Shown: positions 6,521 through 14,685, counted from the first letter of the stretch. The stretch: DNA of 19,734 nt from Acidobacteriota bacterium (GCA_020851835.1 JADZBZ010000540.1:1-19734), one strand, 5' to 3'. Translations and numbers: made by a program. The notes: generated by a model from the sequence alone, not told the origin.

Positions 6521-6534
6521 GCGTGCTCCTTCAA
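6521..6534. repeat. Left copy of 14-bp direct repeat derived from tRNA-Ser
   Basis: GCGTGCTCCTTCAA is identical to 6703-6716. On the minus strand it reads TTGAAGGAGCACGC, the D-arm end and 5' anticodon stem of tRNA-Ser. The copy is followed on the minus strand by a complementary GCGTG, so it can also form an anticodon-arm-like hairpin. A relic attachment site is the simplest idea. Confidence 0.55.
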
Positions 6535-6547
6535 GCCTGCGTGGACT

Positions 6548-6569
6548 GTGACGTAACCGTGACGTGACC
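6548..6569 (+). repeat. Two tandem 11-bp repeats
   Basis: GTGACGTAACC is followed directly by GTGACGTGACC, matching at 10 of 11 positions. An 11-bp period places both copies on one face of the helix, as in binding sites for OmpR/PhoB-type regulators or in integrase arm sites. With only two copies it may be chance. Confidence 0.35.
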
Positions 6570-6695
6570 CTGTCGATTCCGCGAAATCTACAGAGGTTTA
6601 TGGTGATCGACCAGTGTGACGCGATCGCCGTTAAGTGGTTGGCTTCGCAACGGTAATCGAAATCTGCAGCACGCCGTCGCAGACCGTCAGAGCAA

Positions 6696-6734
6696 TTTCC
6701 AAGCGTGCTCCTTCAACCACTCGGACATCTCTCC
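6696..6734 (-). pseudogene. 5' half of tRNA-Ser(GGA), cut after the anticodon loop
   Basis: Reading the minus strand from 6734 gives acceptor strand GGAGAGA, TG, D-arm TCC-GAGTGGTTGAA-GGA, G26, anticodon stem CACGC and loop TTGGAAA, with U33 and anticodon GGA. The order and bases match bacterial tRNA-Ser closely. After A38 the next bases are TTGCT instead of the complement GCGTG. No variable arm, T-arm or matching 3' acceptor strand follows. The gene is therefore truncated exactly at the end of the anticodon loop, a known crossover site of tyrosine integrases. An intact copy must exist elsewhere unless another tRNA-Ser covers these codons. Confidence 0.8.
6703..6716. repeat. Right copy of 14-bp direct repeat, inside the tRNA-Ser fragment
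   Basis: GCGTGCTCCTTCAA is identical to 6521-6534 and is part of the native tRNA-Ser sequence here (D-stem end, G26 and 5' anticodon stem). The two copies enclose 168 bp of unrelated sequence. Confidence 0.55.
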
Positions 6735-6812
6735 GCGACGGTGGAGCGCCGACGACCTGACGGCCGTCGCCCGCCTCTGCCGGTGGTTGGCGCCGGCGCG
6801 GGCGGGACGCCC

Positions 6813-6818
6813 AGTATA
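6813..6818 (-). promoter_or_regulatory. Possible -10 element of the truncated tRNA-Ser
   Basis: The minus strand reads GCTATACTGG, giving the near-consensus -10 hexamer TATACT about 80 bp upstream of the tRNA 5' end. No good -35 was found. On the plus strand the same bases contain TATAGC, so a weak promoter for the gene at 6991 is an alternative reading. Confidence 0.3.
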
Positions 6819-6990
6819 GCCCGGACCGGCAGAGCGTGGCGGACGCCGTCCAGGCGCCGCCGCCGTACCCTCGCTGGCCGCGCCCACGTCACAGGAGGGT
6901 GCCGCGGGTTCGCACCGAACCGGCGGCGTCGCATGCCGGGGCGGACACACTGCCCTCGGCATGCAAGGGCACCACGACTGGAGGCGCGGC

Positions 6991-7650
6991 GTGAGCGTGA
7001 AGACGATGGGGCTGATCGGGGCCGGGCACATCGGCAGCCAGCTGGCGCGCCTGGCCGTGCGAGCGGGCTACGACGTGGTCGTCGCCAACTCGCGTGGGCC
7101 GGAGACGCTGCAGGATCTCGTGCGCGAGCTGGGGCCGCGCGCGCGGGCCGGCACGGTGGGCGAGGCGGCGGCGGCCGGCGACCTCGTCGTCGTCACCATC
7201 CCGCTGAAGAACATCGGCGACGTGCCGGTGGCGCCGCTCGCGGGCAAGATCGTGATCGACACGAACAACTACTACCCCGAGCGGGATGGGCACATCCCCG
7301 AGCTCGACCGCGAGGAGACGACCACGGCCCAACTGCTGCAACGGCACCTGCCGGGCTCGACGGTCGTCAAGGCGTTCAATCACATCTACGCGGCCGAGCT
7401 GACCACCCACGGCCAGCCGACCGGCTCGCCCAACCGGCGCGCGCTCGCCATCGCCGGCGGCGACGCCGCCGCCAAGCAGGTCGTCACACAGCTGATCGAC
7501 CAGTTCGGCTTCGACACGGTCGACCTCGGTCCGCTCAGCGAGAGCTGGCGCATCCAGCGCGACACGCCAGGCTACGGGCCACGCCGCACGACGGACGAAC
7601 TGCGCCGCGACCTCGCCGCCGCGCAGCGGCCGCCGGCCCCCCGGCACTAG
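6991..7650 (+). CDS. NADP/F420-dependent oxidoreductase-like protein
   Basis: This 219-residue Rossmann-fold protein belongs to the coenzyme F420-dependent NADP oxidoreductase family (PF03807 type). The dinucleotide motif GLIGAGHIG lies at residues 7-15, with VVVANSRGPETL at the ribose/phosphate-binding strand. VVVTIPLKNIGDVPV and IVIDTNNYYPERDGHI are the usual active-site strands. The motif VVKAFNHIYAAEL and the LGPLSESWRIQRDTPGYG end are typical of bacterial homologues, many of which use NADP and an unknown substrate. GTG 6991 is chosen because GGAGG lies 6 bp upstream (6980-6984); GTG 6997 is an alternative, and ATG 6961 has no such site. It is the first chromosomal gene beyond the tRNA junction and converges on the kinase gene. 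Confidence 0.85.
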   Translation: MSVKTMGLIGAGHIGSQLARLAVRAGYDVVVANSRGPETLQDLVRELGPRARAGTVGEAAAAGDLVVVTIPLKNIGDVPVAPLAGKIVIDTNNYYPERDGHIPELDREETTTAQLLQRHLPGSTVVKAFNHIYAAELTTHGQPTGSPNRRALAIAGGDAAAKQVVTQLIDQFGFDTVDLGPLSESWRIQRDTPGYGPRRTTDELRRDLAAAQRPPAPRH

Positions 7651-7682
7651 CGCACGGGCGCCTGCTCCGCGCGGGCGTGCGC
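7650..7682. terminator. GC-rich hairpin between convergent genes
   Basis: GCGCACG (7650-7656) pairs with CGTGCGC (7676-7682), and the loop is itself GC-rich with further pairing potential. It begins at the last base of the oxidoreductase stop codon and lies 38 bp from the end of the converging kinase gene. There is no T-tract, so it may slow polymerase or shield the mRNA end rather than act as a classic intrinsic terminator. Confidence 0.35.
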
Positions 7683-7720
7683 GACCAGCGCGAGCTTGCG
7701 CGGACACACGGTCCAGGCCG

Positions 7721-10348
7721 TCAGGGCGCCTTCGGCAACGCCGCGAGCTTGCGGCCGATCTCGGCGGGCAAGCCGGCCACGGCGGCCGGCAGCGGCCCGT
7801 CGGCGGCGACGGCGCGCAACCCGCTCGCCGCCGCGGTATAGGCGGCGCGAGCTTCCACCAGGAACGCGCGCTGGCCGCTCTGCCGTCCACGCGCCGCCAG
7901 CGCGTCCCCCAGCCAGACAGCGGCCTCGTACTGGGCCGTGCGCTTGCGCGCGCTGACGTCCGGTGCCGCGAACGCGGCCACCGCCGACCTGAGGGCGGCG
8001 CTGCTCTCCGCCAGGTGTCCACGCGCAAACTCGATGCGCCCGAGCCACGCCTGTGCCTGCGCGTCGTTGAAGAGCTGCTCGTGCGCGGCGGGGTTGGCGG
8101 CCAGTGCCGCCCGATACAGGGCGAGCGAGCTCGTCGCTTCCGCGAAGGCGCCGTCGTAGTGCTTGCGCAGGTAGTGGGTCTCCGCCAGGCCCTCGTGTGC
8201 GGCGGCGAGGTCGAACCGCAGCTGCACGTTGTTGGCGTCGGCGCTGGCGAGCGCTTCCTGCATGCGGATCGCTTCCAGTTCGAGCGGCGCCGCCTCGTCC
8301 AGCCGGCCCAGCTCCTTGAGCGCGTAGGCGACGCGCGTCAGGCACAGGTGCACGTCGCGCTGCGCCTTGGCCGTCGGCGACTCCGCCAGGCCCTGCCGCG
8401 CCAGGGCCAGCGCGCGGCCGAAGCGATCCAAGGCGTCCGCAAACCGGTCGTCGTAGTAGTAGGCGTCGCCGGAGTTGCCGTAGCTGGCCATCAGGCCCTC
8501 GCGGACCGCGGTAGCCGGCGGGCGGCCGGCGGCCAGGGGCTCGAGGAGGGCGACGGCCTGGCCGAACGCCGCCAGGGCGTGGTCGCGGCGCCCGGCCCAG
8601 TTGAGCGCGATGCCCCGATGGTCGTGGGCGCGGGCGGCCGTCGTGAGGGCCGCCTCGTGGCCGGGTGCCGTCGGCACCTCGCCGACCATCGCCAGCGCCG
8701 CCTCGTAGCGGCGCACGGCCTCGTCGGTATGGCTCTCGCCGAGGGCGATGTCGCCCGTGCGGATCTCGGCCTGGGCCAGCGCCAGGCGGGCGTCGAGGTC
8801 GCCCGGCCTCGCCTCGTGCACGGCCCGCCGCAGGGCGAGCAGCTTCGCGTAGCTGTCCCGCGCCCCGGCGACGTCACCGAGGTTGCCGTAGAACAGGTTG
8901 CCCTGCACATCGCCGATCTTCAGGTAGGCGTCGCCCAGCTCGCGCTTGAGGTCGAGGTCGTCGGCGGCCAGGGCCGACAACGCGTCGAGGTAGGACAGGG
9001 CTTCGGTGACGAGCACGCGGCGCGCCTCGGTCGAGCCCGGCACTTTGGAGATGGCGTCGTATACCGGCCCCACCACCGCGTTGGCCAGCCGGCGCACGTC
9101 GCCGAAGCGCGCGTCGGCGCGGGCCCGCTCGCGCTCGGCGATGCGTGCCTGCCGTGCCGTGGCGGCGGCGCCGGCGAGGACGACGAGCAGCACGACGGCC
9201 CCGGCGGTCACGGCAAGCGTGTTGCGGCGGACGAAGCGGCTGGCCCGATAGGCCCAGGACGGCGCCACGGCGTCGATCGGCCGATGCTCACGCCAGGCGC
9301 GCAGGTCCGCCCGCAGGGCGGCGACGCTGCCGTAGCGTTCGCGCGGGTCCTTGCGCAGCGCCTTCTCGACGATGGTGTCGAGATCGCCGCGCAGCCGTCC
9401 CCGCACCTCCGGCGGGGCGACGGCGCTCGGCCGCGGCGGCCCCACCTCACAGACCGTGCGCAGCGTCTCGAGGGCCGACAGGCCGCGCAGGTCGTGCGGT
9501 GGCTGATCGGTCAACAGCAGGTAGAGCAGCACGCCGAGCGCATAGACGTCGCTGGCGGTCGAGACGCGCTCGCCGCGGATCTGCTCCGGGCTGGCGAACT
9601 GGGGGGTGAAACTCGTGAACCCGGTGCGCGTCGTGCCGACGCTGACGCCACTCTCGCTATCGAGCAGCGTGGCGATGCCGAAGTCGAGCAGCTTGGGCTG
9701 GCCGGCGGCCGTCACCAGGAGGTTGGAGGGCTTGAGGTCGCGGTGGACGACCAGCTGCCCATGCGCGTGCGCCACCGCCTCGCAGACCCGCTCGAGCAGC
9801 TGCACGCGGGCCGTCACGTCGAGCCGATGGGCCCGGCACCAGGCGTCGATCGGCTGCCCGTCCACGTACTCCATCACGCAGTAGGGCACGCCGTCGGCCG
9901 TGGTGCCGGCGTCGATCAGCCGGGCGATGCCCGGGTGATCGAGCCCGGCAAGCACCTGCCATTCGAAACGGAAGCGCTCGGCCAGGACCGCGGCGCTCCA
10001 CGACGGCAGGATCTTGACGGCGGCGCGGCGATCGAACTCCTGGTCGTCGCGGCGGGCCTCGTAGACCACGCCCATGCCGCCGCGGCCGATTTCGCGGGTC
10101 AGGCGGTACGGCCCCATGCGCCGGTCGGCGAGCGTGTTGACGTCGGCCAGGTCGAGCACCGTCGTCGGGTCCGCCGGGCCCTCGAGGAAGTCGGGGTCGG
10201 CATCATACGTCTCGAGCATGGCCCGCACCTCGACCCACAGCGACTCGTCGTCGCAAGCGGCCCGCAGCGCCGGCTCACGGTCGGCCGGCGGCAGCTGGCA
10301 GGCGAGGTCGAACAGCTCGGTGACGCGGGCCCAGCGCTCGGGGGTCAT
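7721..10348 (-). CDS. Membrane Ser/Thr protein kinase with TPR sensor domain
   Basis: This 875-residue protein has a PknB-type kinase domain at about residues 81-355. It shows the glycine loop GRGGMGVVYEA (89-98), AVK112, HRD203LKPSN, DFG (222-224) and the FASPEQIRG activation/APE-like block, so it should be catalytically active. A single membrane segment follows at about 377-398 (LAVTAGAVVLLVVLAGAAATA). The C-terminal half (about 465-860) is Ala/Leu-rich helical repeats of TPR type, for example GDAYLKIGDVQGNLFYGNLGDVAGARDSYAKLL. The TPR part should be extracytoplasmic and sense a partner. The ATG overlaps the stop of the upstream ECF sigma gene as ATGA, so the two are translationally coupled. 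Sigma/kinase pairs of this kind are common in Acidobacteriota and Planctomycetota, where the kinase is thought to control the sigma factor. Confidence 0.93.
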   Translation of the reverse strand: MTPERWARVTELFDLACQLPPADREPALRAACDDESLWVEVRAMLETYDADPDFLEGPADPTTVLDLADVNTLADRRMGPYRLTREIGRGGMGVVYEARRDDQEFDRRAAVKILPSWSAAVLAERFRFEWQVLAGLDHPGIARLIDAGTTADGVPYCVMEYVDGQPIDAWCRAHRLDVTARVQLLERVCEAVAHAHGQLVVHRDLKPSNLLVTAAGQPKLLDFGIATLLDSESGVSVGTTRTGFTSFTPQFASPEQIRGERVSTASDVYALGVLLYLLLTDQPPHDLRGLSALETLRTVCEVGPPRPSAVAPPEVRGRLRGDLDTIVEKALRKDPRERYGSVAALRADLRAWREHRPIDAVAPSWAYRASRFVRRNTLAVTAGAVVLLVVLAGAAATARQARIAERERARADARFGDVRRLANAVVGPVYDAISKVPGSTEARRVLVTEALSYLDALSALAADDLDLKRELGDAYLKIGDVQGNLFYGNLGDVAGARDSYAKLLALRRAVHEARPGDLDARLALAQAEIRTGDIALGESHTDEAVRRYEAALAMVGEVPTAPGHEAALTTAARAHDHRGIALNWAGRRDHALAAFGQAVALLEPLAAGRPPATAVREGLMASYGNSGDAYYYDDRFADALDRFGRALALARQGLAESPTAKAQRDVHLCLTRVAYALKELGRLDEAAPLELEAIRMQEALASADANNVQLRFDLAAAHEGLAETHYLRKHYDGAFAEATSSLALYRAALAANPAAHEQLFNDAQAQAWLGRIEFARGHLAESSAALRSAVAAFAAPDVSARKRTAQYEAAVWLGDALAARGRQSGQRAFLVEARAAYTAAASGLRAVAADGPLPAAVAGLPAEIGRKLAALPKAP

Positions 10349-10929
10349 GGACGGGGGAGGTCGCCGTCGAGGTGCCGGCGGATGTAGGTCTTGGCGGCCA
10401 CCCAGCCGCGCTTGACGGTGCCGGTCGAGATGTCGAGCGTCGCCGCCGTCTCCTCGATGGAGAGCCCGGCGAAGTAGCGCAGTTCGACGATGCGCGAGTG
10501 CTCAGGATTCATCGCTTCGAGGGCCGTCAGCGCGGCGTCCAGGTCGAGCACGTCGACGGGGGCCCGACCCTGGGCCAACGCGAGACGGGTGAGGCTCGTG
10601 CGGCGTGCCCCGTCGCCCCGCTTGACGGCGTCCCGGGCGCGCGCGTGGTCCACGAGCACCGCGCGCACCACCCGCGCGGCGACGGCGAAGAAGTGCCGGC
10701 GGTCGGTCCACGCCTTGCCCGGCGCCGACTGCGAGAAGCGCAGGTAGGCCTCGTTGACGAGCGCCGTCGGCTGCAGCGTGTGGCCCGGGCCCTCGCGCGC
10801 CAGGTGCCGGGCGGCGATGCGGTGCAGTTCCGGGTAGGTCAGCTCCATCAGCTGCGGCAGCGCCGCCGAGTCGCCGTGCGACCAGTCGTGCAACAGGCGA
10901 GTGAGGTCGTCGGCGGGGGAGGTCGACAT
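10345..10929 (-). CDS. ECF RNA polymerase sigma factor, TIGR02999-like
   Basis: This sigma factor of 194 residues has sigma region 2 at about 8-100 (DDLTRLLHDWSHGD, LTYPELHRIAARHL, TALVNEAYLRF, RRHFFAVAARVVRAVLVDHARARDAVKRG) and region 4 at about 128-185 (HSRIVELRYFAGLSIEETAATLDISTGTVKRGWVAAKTYIRR). The opening and VNEAYLRL/F block are typical of the TIGR02999/ECF subfamily that lacks an anti-sigma gene and sits next to Ser/Thr kinases. ATG at 10929 gives the normal family length; the frame is open much further upstream, but that part is an antisense shadow of the next gene. Its stop overlaps the kinase start by 4 bp. No promoter resembling an autoregulatory ECF site was found. Confidence 0.92.
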   Translation of the reverse strand: MSTSPADDLTRLLHDWSHGDSAALPQLMELTYPELHRIAARHLAREGPGHTLQPTALVNEAYLRFSQSAPGKAWTDRRHFFAVAARVVRAVLVDHARARDAVKRGDGARRTSLTRLALAQGRAPVDVLDLDAALTALEAMNPEHSRIVELRYFAGLSIEETAATLDISTGTVKRGWVAAKTYIRRHLDGDLPRP

Positions 10930-11018
10930 GGCGGCGGGCTGGGCGATCCTCGCACATTCCAGCACGTCCGCGACACGGTCGCCGCCCCCGCCAGGGCGAT
11001 GTACGGCGGCGCCGGTGC

Positions 11019-12053
11019 CTATTGCAGCTTCGTCACGGTGAAGTTCGACTCGGCGAAGTTGCTGCCGGAGATGCGGACCGTCGCCCCGAGCGGCAGGACG
11101 CTCACGACCACCGTGTCGCCCGCGCTCAGTTGTGCGGTCGTCGAGAGCGACAGGCTTGGCGTACCGGTGTTGGCATTGGCGACGTAGTGCTGGCAGCTGA
11201 GGCCGACGGTGTCGCCGTTGACCCGGAATGCGCCGCAGAACATGCCGGTGGCCTGGGCACCTTCCATGGGCACGGAGGTGGTCATCAGGTAGAGGCCGGC
11301 TTCCGGCACGGTGTAGGCCGTGCCGTTGAAGCTGCCGGGGCCGGTGTTGAAGCGCGTCGACGTCCAGGGCACGTCGACATAGACCGGCGCAGAGATCTGG
11401 GCGCCCAGGGCGTTGCCGCCGGCCTTGAAGGCGACGTTCGACCCGCCGCCACCGCCGCCGACGATCGACGTGCACGCCACGGTGCCGTTGGCGTTGATGC
11501 CGCTCATCGCCTGGCCGGCGGGGCAGGCGCCGGTGACGCGGGCCTGCACCTCGGTGGTATTGATGTCGGCGAGCCGCACGGCGCCGGGCGCCAGCTCCAG
11601 GGTGGTGACGACGTCGGGCCCGAGCTGGGTCACCGGAATGGGACGCACGGGGCCGGGTGCCGCGGCGCCGTAGGCCATCGCGCCGCTGTTGCCGGCGCTG
11701 TCGATCCAGGTGCCGCCGCCGCTCTGCAGGTTGACGACGGCGGTGACGTGCACCGGCCGGGCGTCGGGGTTGGTGACGACGGTGAAGTTCAGCGTCACCC
11801 CGCCGTTGGCGTTCTGCGACGCCATGCCCACGGCGCTCGCCCGGTCGGCGGTGCCGCACAGGTTGTCGAACCCCTCCACCCGCGCCCCGCCCTGCGCCGG
11901 TGACAAGGTGAGCGTGACCACGTTGCAGAACGGCTGCATCTGCCAGGTGTGCGTGCCGAAGACGTTCTGCGCCGCTGCCACGGGGGCGGCCCAGGGCGCC
12001 ACCACCGCCAACACCGCCGCCACGCCCGCCAACACGAGTCGTCGACCCACCAT
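11019..12053 (-). CDS. Secreted protein with C1q-like C-terminal domain
   Basis: The product has 344 residues and an N-terminal signal peptide (MVGRRLVLAGVAAVLAVVAPWAAPVAAA, cleavage before QNVFG). ATG at 12053 is chosen because GAAGGGAG lies 6 bp upstream (12060-12067), better than the ATG at 12077. The first half (to about 190) contains beta-rich sequence with two spaced Cys residues and is unrecognised. A run of six glycines then leads to NVAFKAGG, FNTGPGSFNGTAYTVPEAGLYLMTTSV and ATGMFCGAFRVNG, the pattern of a C1q/TNF-like jelly roll, ending in ...SNFTVTKL. C1q-like domains usually trimerise and bind surfaces or ligands. It lies 89 bp upstream of the sigma gene on the same strand. Surface or extracellular adhesion is an inference. 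Confidence 0.75.
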   Translation of the reverse strand: MVGRRLVLAGVAAVLAVVAPWAAPVAAAQNVFGTHTWQMQPFCNVVTLTLSPAQGGARVEGFDNLCGTADRASAVGMASQNANGGVTLNFTVVTNPDARPVHVTAVVNLQSGGGTWIDSAGNSGAMAYGAAAPGPVRPIPVTQLGPDVVTTLELAPGAVRLADINTTEVQARVTGACPAGQAMSGINANGTVACTSIVGGGGGGSNVAFKAGGNALGAQISAPVYVDVPWTSTRFNTGPGSFNGTAYTVPEAGLYLMTTSVPMEGAQATGMFCGAFRVNGDTVGLSCQHYVANANTGTPSLSLSTTAQLSAGDTVVVSVLPLGATVRISGSNFAESNFTVTKLQ

Positions 12054-12059
12054 GCCCAG

Positions 12060-12067
12060 CTCCCTTC
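12060..12067 (-). promoter_or_regulatory. Ribosome binding site fixing the C1q-like gene start
   Basis: The minus strand reads GAAGGGAG, 6 bp before ATG 12053. It decides between this ATG and the in-frame ATG at 12077, which would place the site inside the coding region. Confidence 0.7.
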
Positions 12068-12182
12068 GGAATCTCACGCGAACCCGCGCTGCCTGGCCGG
12101 TGCGGCTGGCGGCGGGCGCGCTCGTACTGAGGGGAAGCGGAAGAACCGGGCAGACCGGATCACCGCGGCGGCGGGTCGCGAC

Positions 12183-14600
12183 CTACAGCCGCAACAGGTA
12201 ACTGATCTTCGTGAAGAAGCCGTCGTTGGCCCGGCGGTACGGCTGCCGCCCCTCGCGCAGGGTGTCGAACTCGGCGAGACTGCTGCCGTAGCCGGCGAAT
12301 ACCACCGTGCCCGGCGTCGGCTGGTAGGAGAACAGCAGGTCGACGCGCAGGCGATTGGTGTTGACGCGCGAGGCCGGCACGAAGGCGCCGCTGGCGTCGC
12401 GGATGAAGATCGGCAAATCGGTGCGCGAGTCGTCGCGCAGCGTATCCTGGAAGTTGCCGTTCTGTTCGGCGATGACGCGCACGAAGATCGGCCGTGACAC
12501 CTGGTACTCGACCTTGACGCGCGGGATGCGCCGGATGCCCACGTAGGTGCCGTCGCTGCGCCGCTGGAACGACTGCAGCTGGTAACGCCCCTCGATGCGC
12601 AGCTGGTCGGTGGGCCGCCAGGTGCCGCCGACGTTGATGAACCAGATGTCGGCCGACGACCACTCGTAGAAGTTCTCGTCCTTGCCCCACAGCACCTGCC
12701 CGTCGCCGGTGAAGCCGCGGCGCGTCGGCACGGTGAAGGAGAAGACGTAATCGAGGTTCGGCAGCCGCGCCGTGCCGACGTACGGCTCGTAGGCGGTGCC
12801 ACCGTCGGCCGTCGGCCGCGCGACGGCGTAGCCGGTGTAGAGCGTCGGGTCGTAGCCGAAGGTCTCGAACAGCACCGAGGCGCCCATGCGCCAGCCGCCG
12901 CGAAGGGCGACGTTCTGGTTGAAGTGCAGCTTGCGGTCCTGGGACGGGCGTCCGGCGACGAAGTCGTCGTAGACCCACGAGCCGTCGACGACGACGTCGC
13001 TCGTGAAGCGCTCGACGAGCGCCCCGGCCTTGCCGTAGGTGGTGAGCTGGTTGGCGATGTTGAACGACGCCACGCCGCGCCGGCTGATGAACCCCGACTG
13101 CGCCTGGAAGTCGGGCGAGACGCCGCGCGACTGCATGCGCAGGCCGTAGTGGCGGCCGGTGCGGTTGAACGTCGCCTGCCACAGCGGCGCCGTGAGGATG
13201 CGGTCGCCGGTGTCGGTGCGGGCCGCCGCGCCCTGCAGCAGCAGGCTGTAGATGTCCTTCCACACGACGCGCGAGTCGCCGGCGATGACGCGGTTGGAGC
13301 GGCCGCCGTCGATGCGGTCGGTGTAGACCAGGGCGACCTTGGAGGTGGCGCCGACGTCCCGCTGGGCGCGCAGGATGTTGAACACCGGATGATCGCGCCC
13401 GGTCACCGAGGTGACGGCGTCGTCGACCGCCATCAGGTAGGCGACGCTCGTCGTCGGCGTCACGCGCCCGGTGAGCCGCGTGGCGGCGAGCGGCGCGACG
13501 ATGCGCCGGGTGTAGATCAGGTTGTTGGGGGTCGTGAACTGCTCGATGCCGTCGATGAAGAACGGCCGCTTGTCGGGGAAGAACAGCGCCTGGCGCGGAT
13601 CGAACTGGAACTGCGAGGCGTCCGACTCCACCTGCGAGAAGTCGGGATTGACCGTGCCGTTGACGGTGAGCGTGTCGGTGACGCCCCAGCGCACGTTGCC
13701 GCCGAACTCCGGGCGCGACCAGCCGTAGTCCCACGTCTCGCCGGCCGGCGCGCCGTTGACCGCCGCCGTCGCCACGGGATTGAGGTCCAGCACCAGGCCA
13801 CGATGCAGGTCGTGCATGCCGACGAGCGCTCCCGCCTGGGTGAGGAACGAGGCGCCGTCGCGCCGCGCCGGGGCCCAGCTCTCCTCGACGCCGGCCCCCG
13901 GGCTGACGCGCGTGACGTGCAGGCCCCATTTCATGTCGGCGCCGACCTGGTAACGCAGGCTCTTGAACGGGATGCGCAGCTCGACGACGTAGCCGTCGCC
14001 TTCCACGTGGCCGCGCGATTGGAACACGTAATCGGGGCTGCGGTCCACCTCCTCGCGGCCCTGGGCGATGCCGGCGAAGCCGCCGCCGGTGATGCGCGCG
14101 CCCTCGACGAGCGAGCCGTCCATCTGCACCCCGAACGGGTTGACGGCGAAGACGAACGCCTGGCGGCCGTCACCGAACGTGCTGAGGAAGAACTGGACGT
14201 GGTCGTCGGCGTCGATGCGATCGCGGTCGGCGAGCGTGGCCCGCACCTGCTCCCCGGCGGCCGCGTGGGCGCGCACGCCCAGGTGCAGGGCCGTCGGCGA
14301 GTACCACACCAGTACCTCGGTGGCCCGCTCCGCCGGGCCGCCGTCCACCGGGGCATAGCGCGAGAAGCCGGTGAGGCGCGCCGCCTGCGTCCACGCCGGC
14401 TCGTCGAGGCGGCCGTCGATCTCGACCTCCGTCTCGAGGCGCGGCGGGCGCACGTCGAGTTGACGGTCGGCGCCCGAGAACACCGAGGCAGCGGGCGGCG
14501 CCGCATCGGCCGGCGCCACGGCAATCGGCGCCAGCGGCCCCTGGGCCGCGGCCACCGCCGGCAGCAGCCAGGCGCAGGCGAACATCGACCAGCGTGTCAC
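12183..14600 (-). CDS. CBM9-like / DUF5916 outer-membrane protein
   Basis: This protein of 805 residues starts at GTG 14600 (MTRWSMFACAWLLPAVAAAQ), which supplies the basic residue a signal peptide needs; ATG at 14585 is an alternative. Residues about 55-260 form a CBM9-like beta-sandwich (EIDGRLDEPAWTQAARLTGF, LHLGVRAH, DADDHVQFFLSTFGDGRQAFVFAVNPFGVQMDG, YVVELRIPFKSLRY). The remainder matches DUF5916, a predicted outer-membrane beta-barrel, with the signature VNPDFSQVESDASQFQFD, FFPDKRPFFIDGIEQF and many alternating short strands up to the C-terminal FFTKISYLLRL. Such proteins probably bind or import a carbohydrate or peptide ligand, but no substrate can be inferred. It is divergent from the exported amidohydrolase, with 136 bp between them, and the two may share regulation. 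Confidence 0.9.
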   Translation of the reverse strand: MTRWSMFACAWLLPAVAAAQGPLAPIAVAPADAAPPAASVFSGADRQLDVRPPRLETEVEIDGRLDEPAWTQAARLTGFSRYAPVDGGPAERATEVLVWYSPTALHLGVRAHAAAGEQVRATLADRDRIDADDHVQFFLSTFGDGRQAFVFAVNPFGVQMDGSLVEGARITGGGFAGIAQGREEVDRSPDYVFQSRGHVEGDGYVVELRIPFKSLRYQVGADMKWGLHVTRVSPGAGVEESWAPARRDGASFLTQAGALVGMHDLHRGLVLDLNPVATAAVNGAPAGETWDYGWSRPEFGGNVRWGVTDTLTVNGTVNPDFSQVESDASQFQFDPRQALFFPDKRPFFIDGIEQFTTPNNLIYTRRIVAPLAATRLTGRVTPTTSVAYLMAVDDAVTSVTGRDHPVFNILRAQRDVGATSKVALVYTDRIDGGRSNRVIAGDSRVVWKDIYSLLLQGAAARTDTGDRILTAPLWQATFNRTGRHYGLRMQSRGVSPDFQAQSGFISRRGVASFNIANQLTTYGKAGALVERFTSDVVVDGSWVYDDFVAGRPSQDRKLHFNQNVALRGGWRMGASVLFETFGYDPTLYTGYAVARPTADGGTAYEPYVGTARLPNLDYVFSFTVPTRRGFTGDGQVLWGKDENFYEWSSADIWFINVGGTWRPTDQLRIEGRYQLQSFQRRSDGTYVGIRRIPRVKVEYQVSRPIFVRVIAEQNGNFQDTLRDDSRTDLPIFIRDASGAFVPASRVNTNRLRVDLLFSYQPTPGTVVFAGYGSSLAEFDTLREGRQPYRRANDGFFTKISYLLRL

Positions 14601-14685
14601 GCCGGCTACGGTAGCAGACCTGGCGCCCCGGCCGGCCTTCCGCGCCGCAGCGGCGGGGACGGCCCCGGGGACGAGCGCGTGCTCC

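Larger units (their letters stand above)
6505..6990. other. Islet/chromosome junction without a protein gene
   Basis: No credible protein gene is visible on either strand. The interval holds a perfect hairpin CACGCC-TGGA-GGCGTG (6510-6525, right after the HTH gene stop), two 14-bp copies of tRNA-Ser sequence, a short tandem repeat (6548-6569), the 5' half of tRNA-Ser(GGA) on the minus strand, and a possible tRNA promoter. GC rises sharply to the right of about 6740. On the minus strand a short open frame runs out of the tRNA fragment as LEIALTVCDGVLQ...KPTT and stops at 6631-6633; it may be the tail of a lost element gene. Confidence 0.6.

Noticed and set aside
6600..6740. A functional tRNA-Ser gene
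   Set aside because: The 3' anticodon stem, variable arm, T-arm and 3' acceptor strand are all missing.
6705..7841. A 378-codon plus-strand open frame starting in the tRNA fragment
   Set aside because: It overlaps the oxidoreductase gene in another frame and is almost entirely low-complexity Arg/Ala/Gly.
8015..10387. A 790-codon plus-strand open frame
   Set aside because: Antisense to the kinase gene with shadow-type composition. The kinase on the other strand has complete catalytic motifs.
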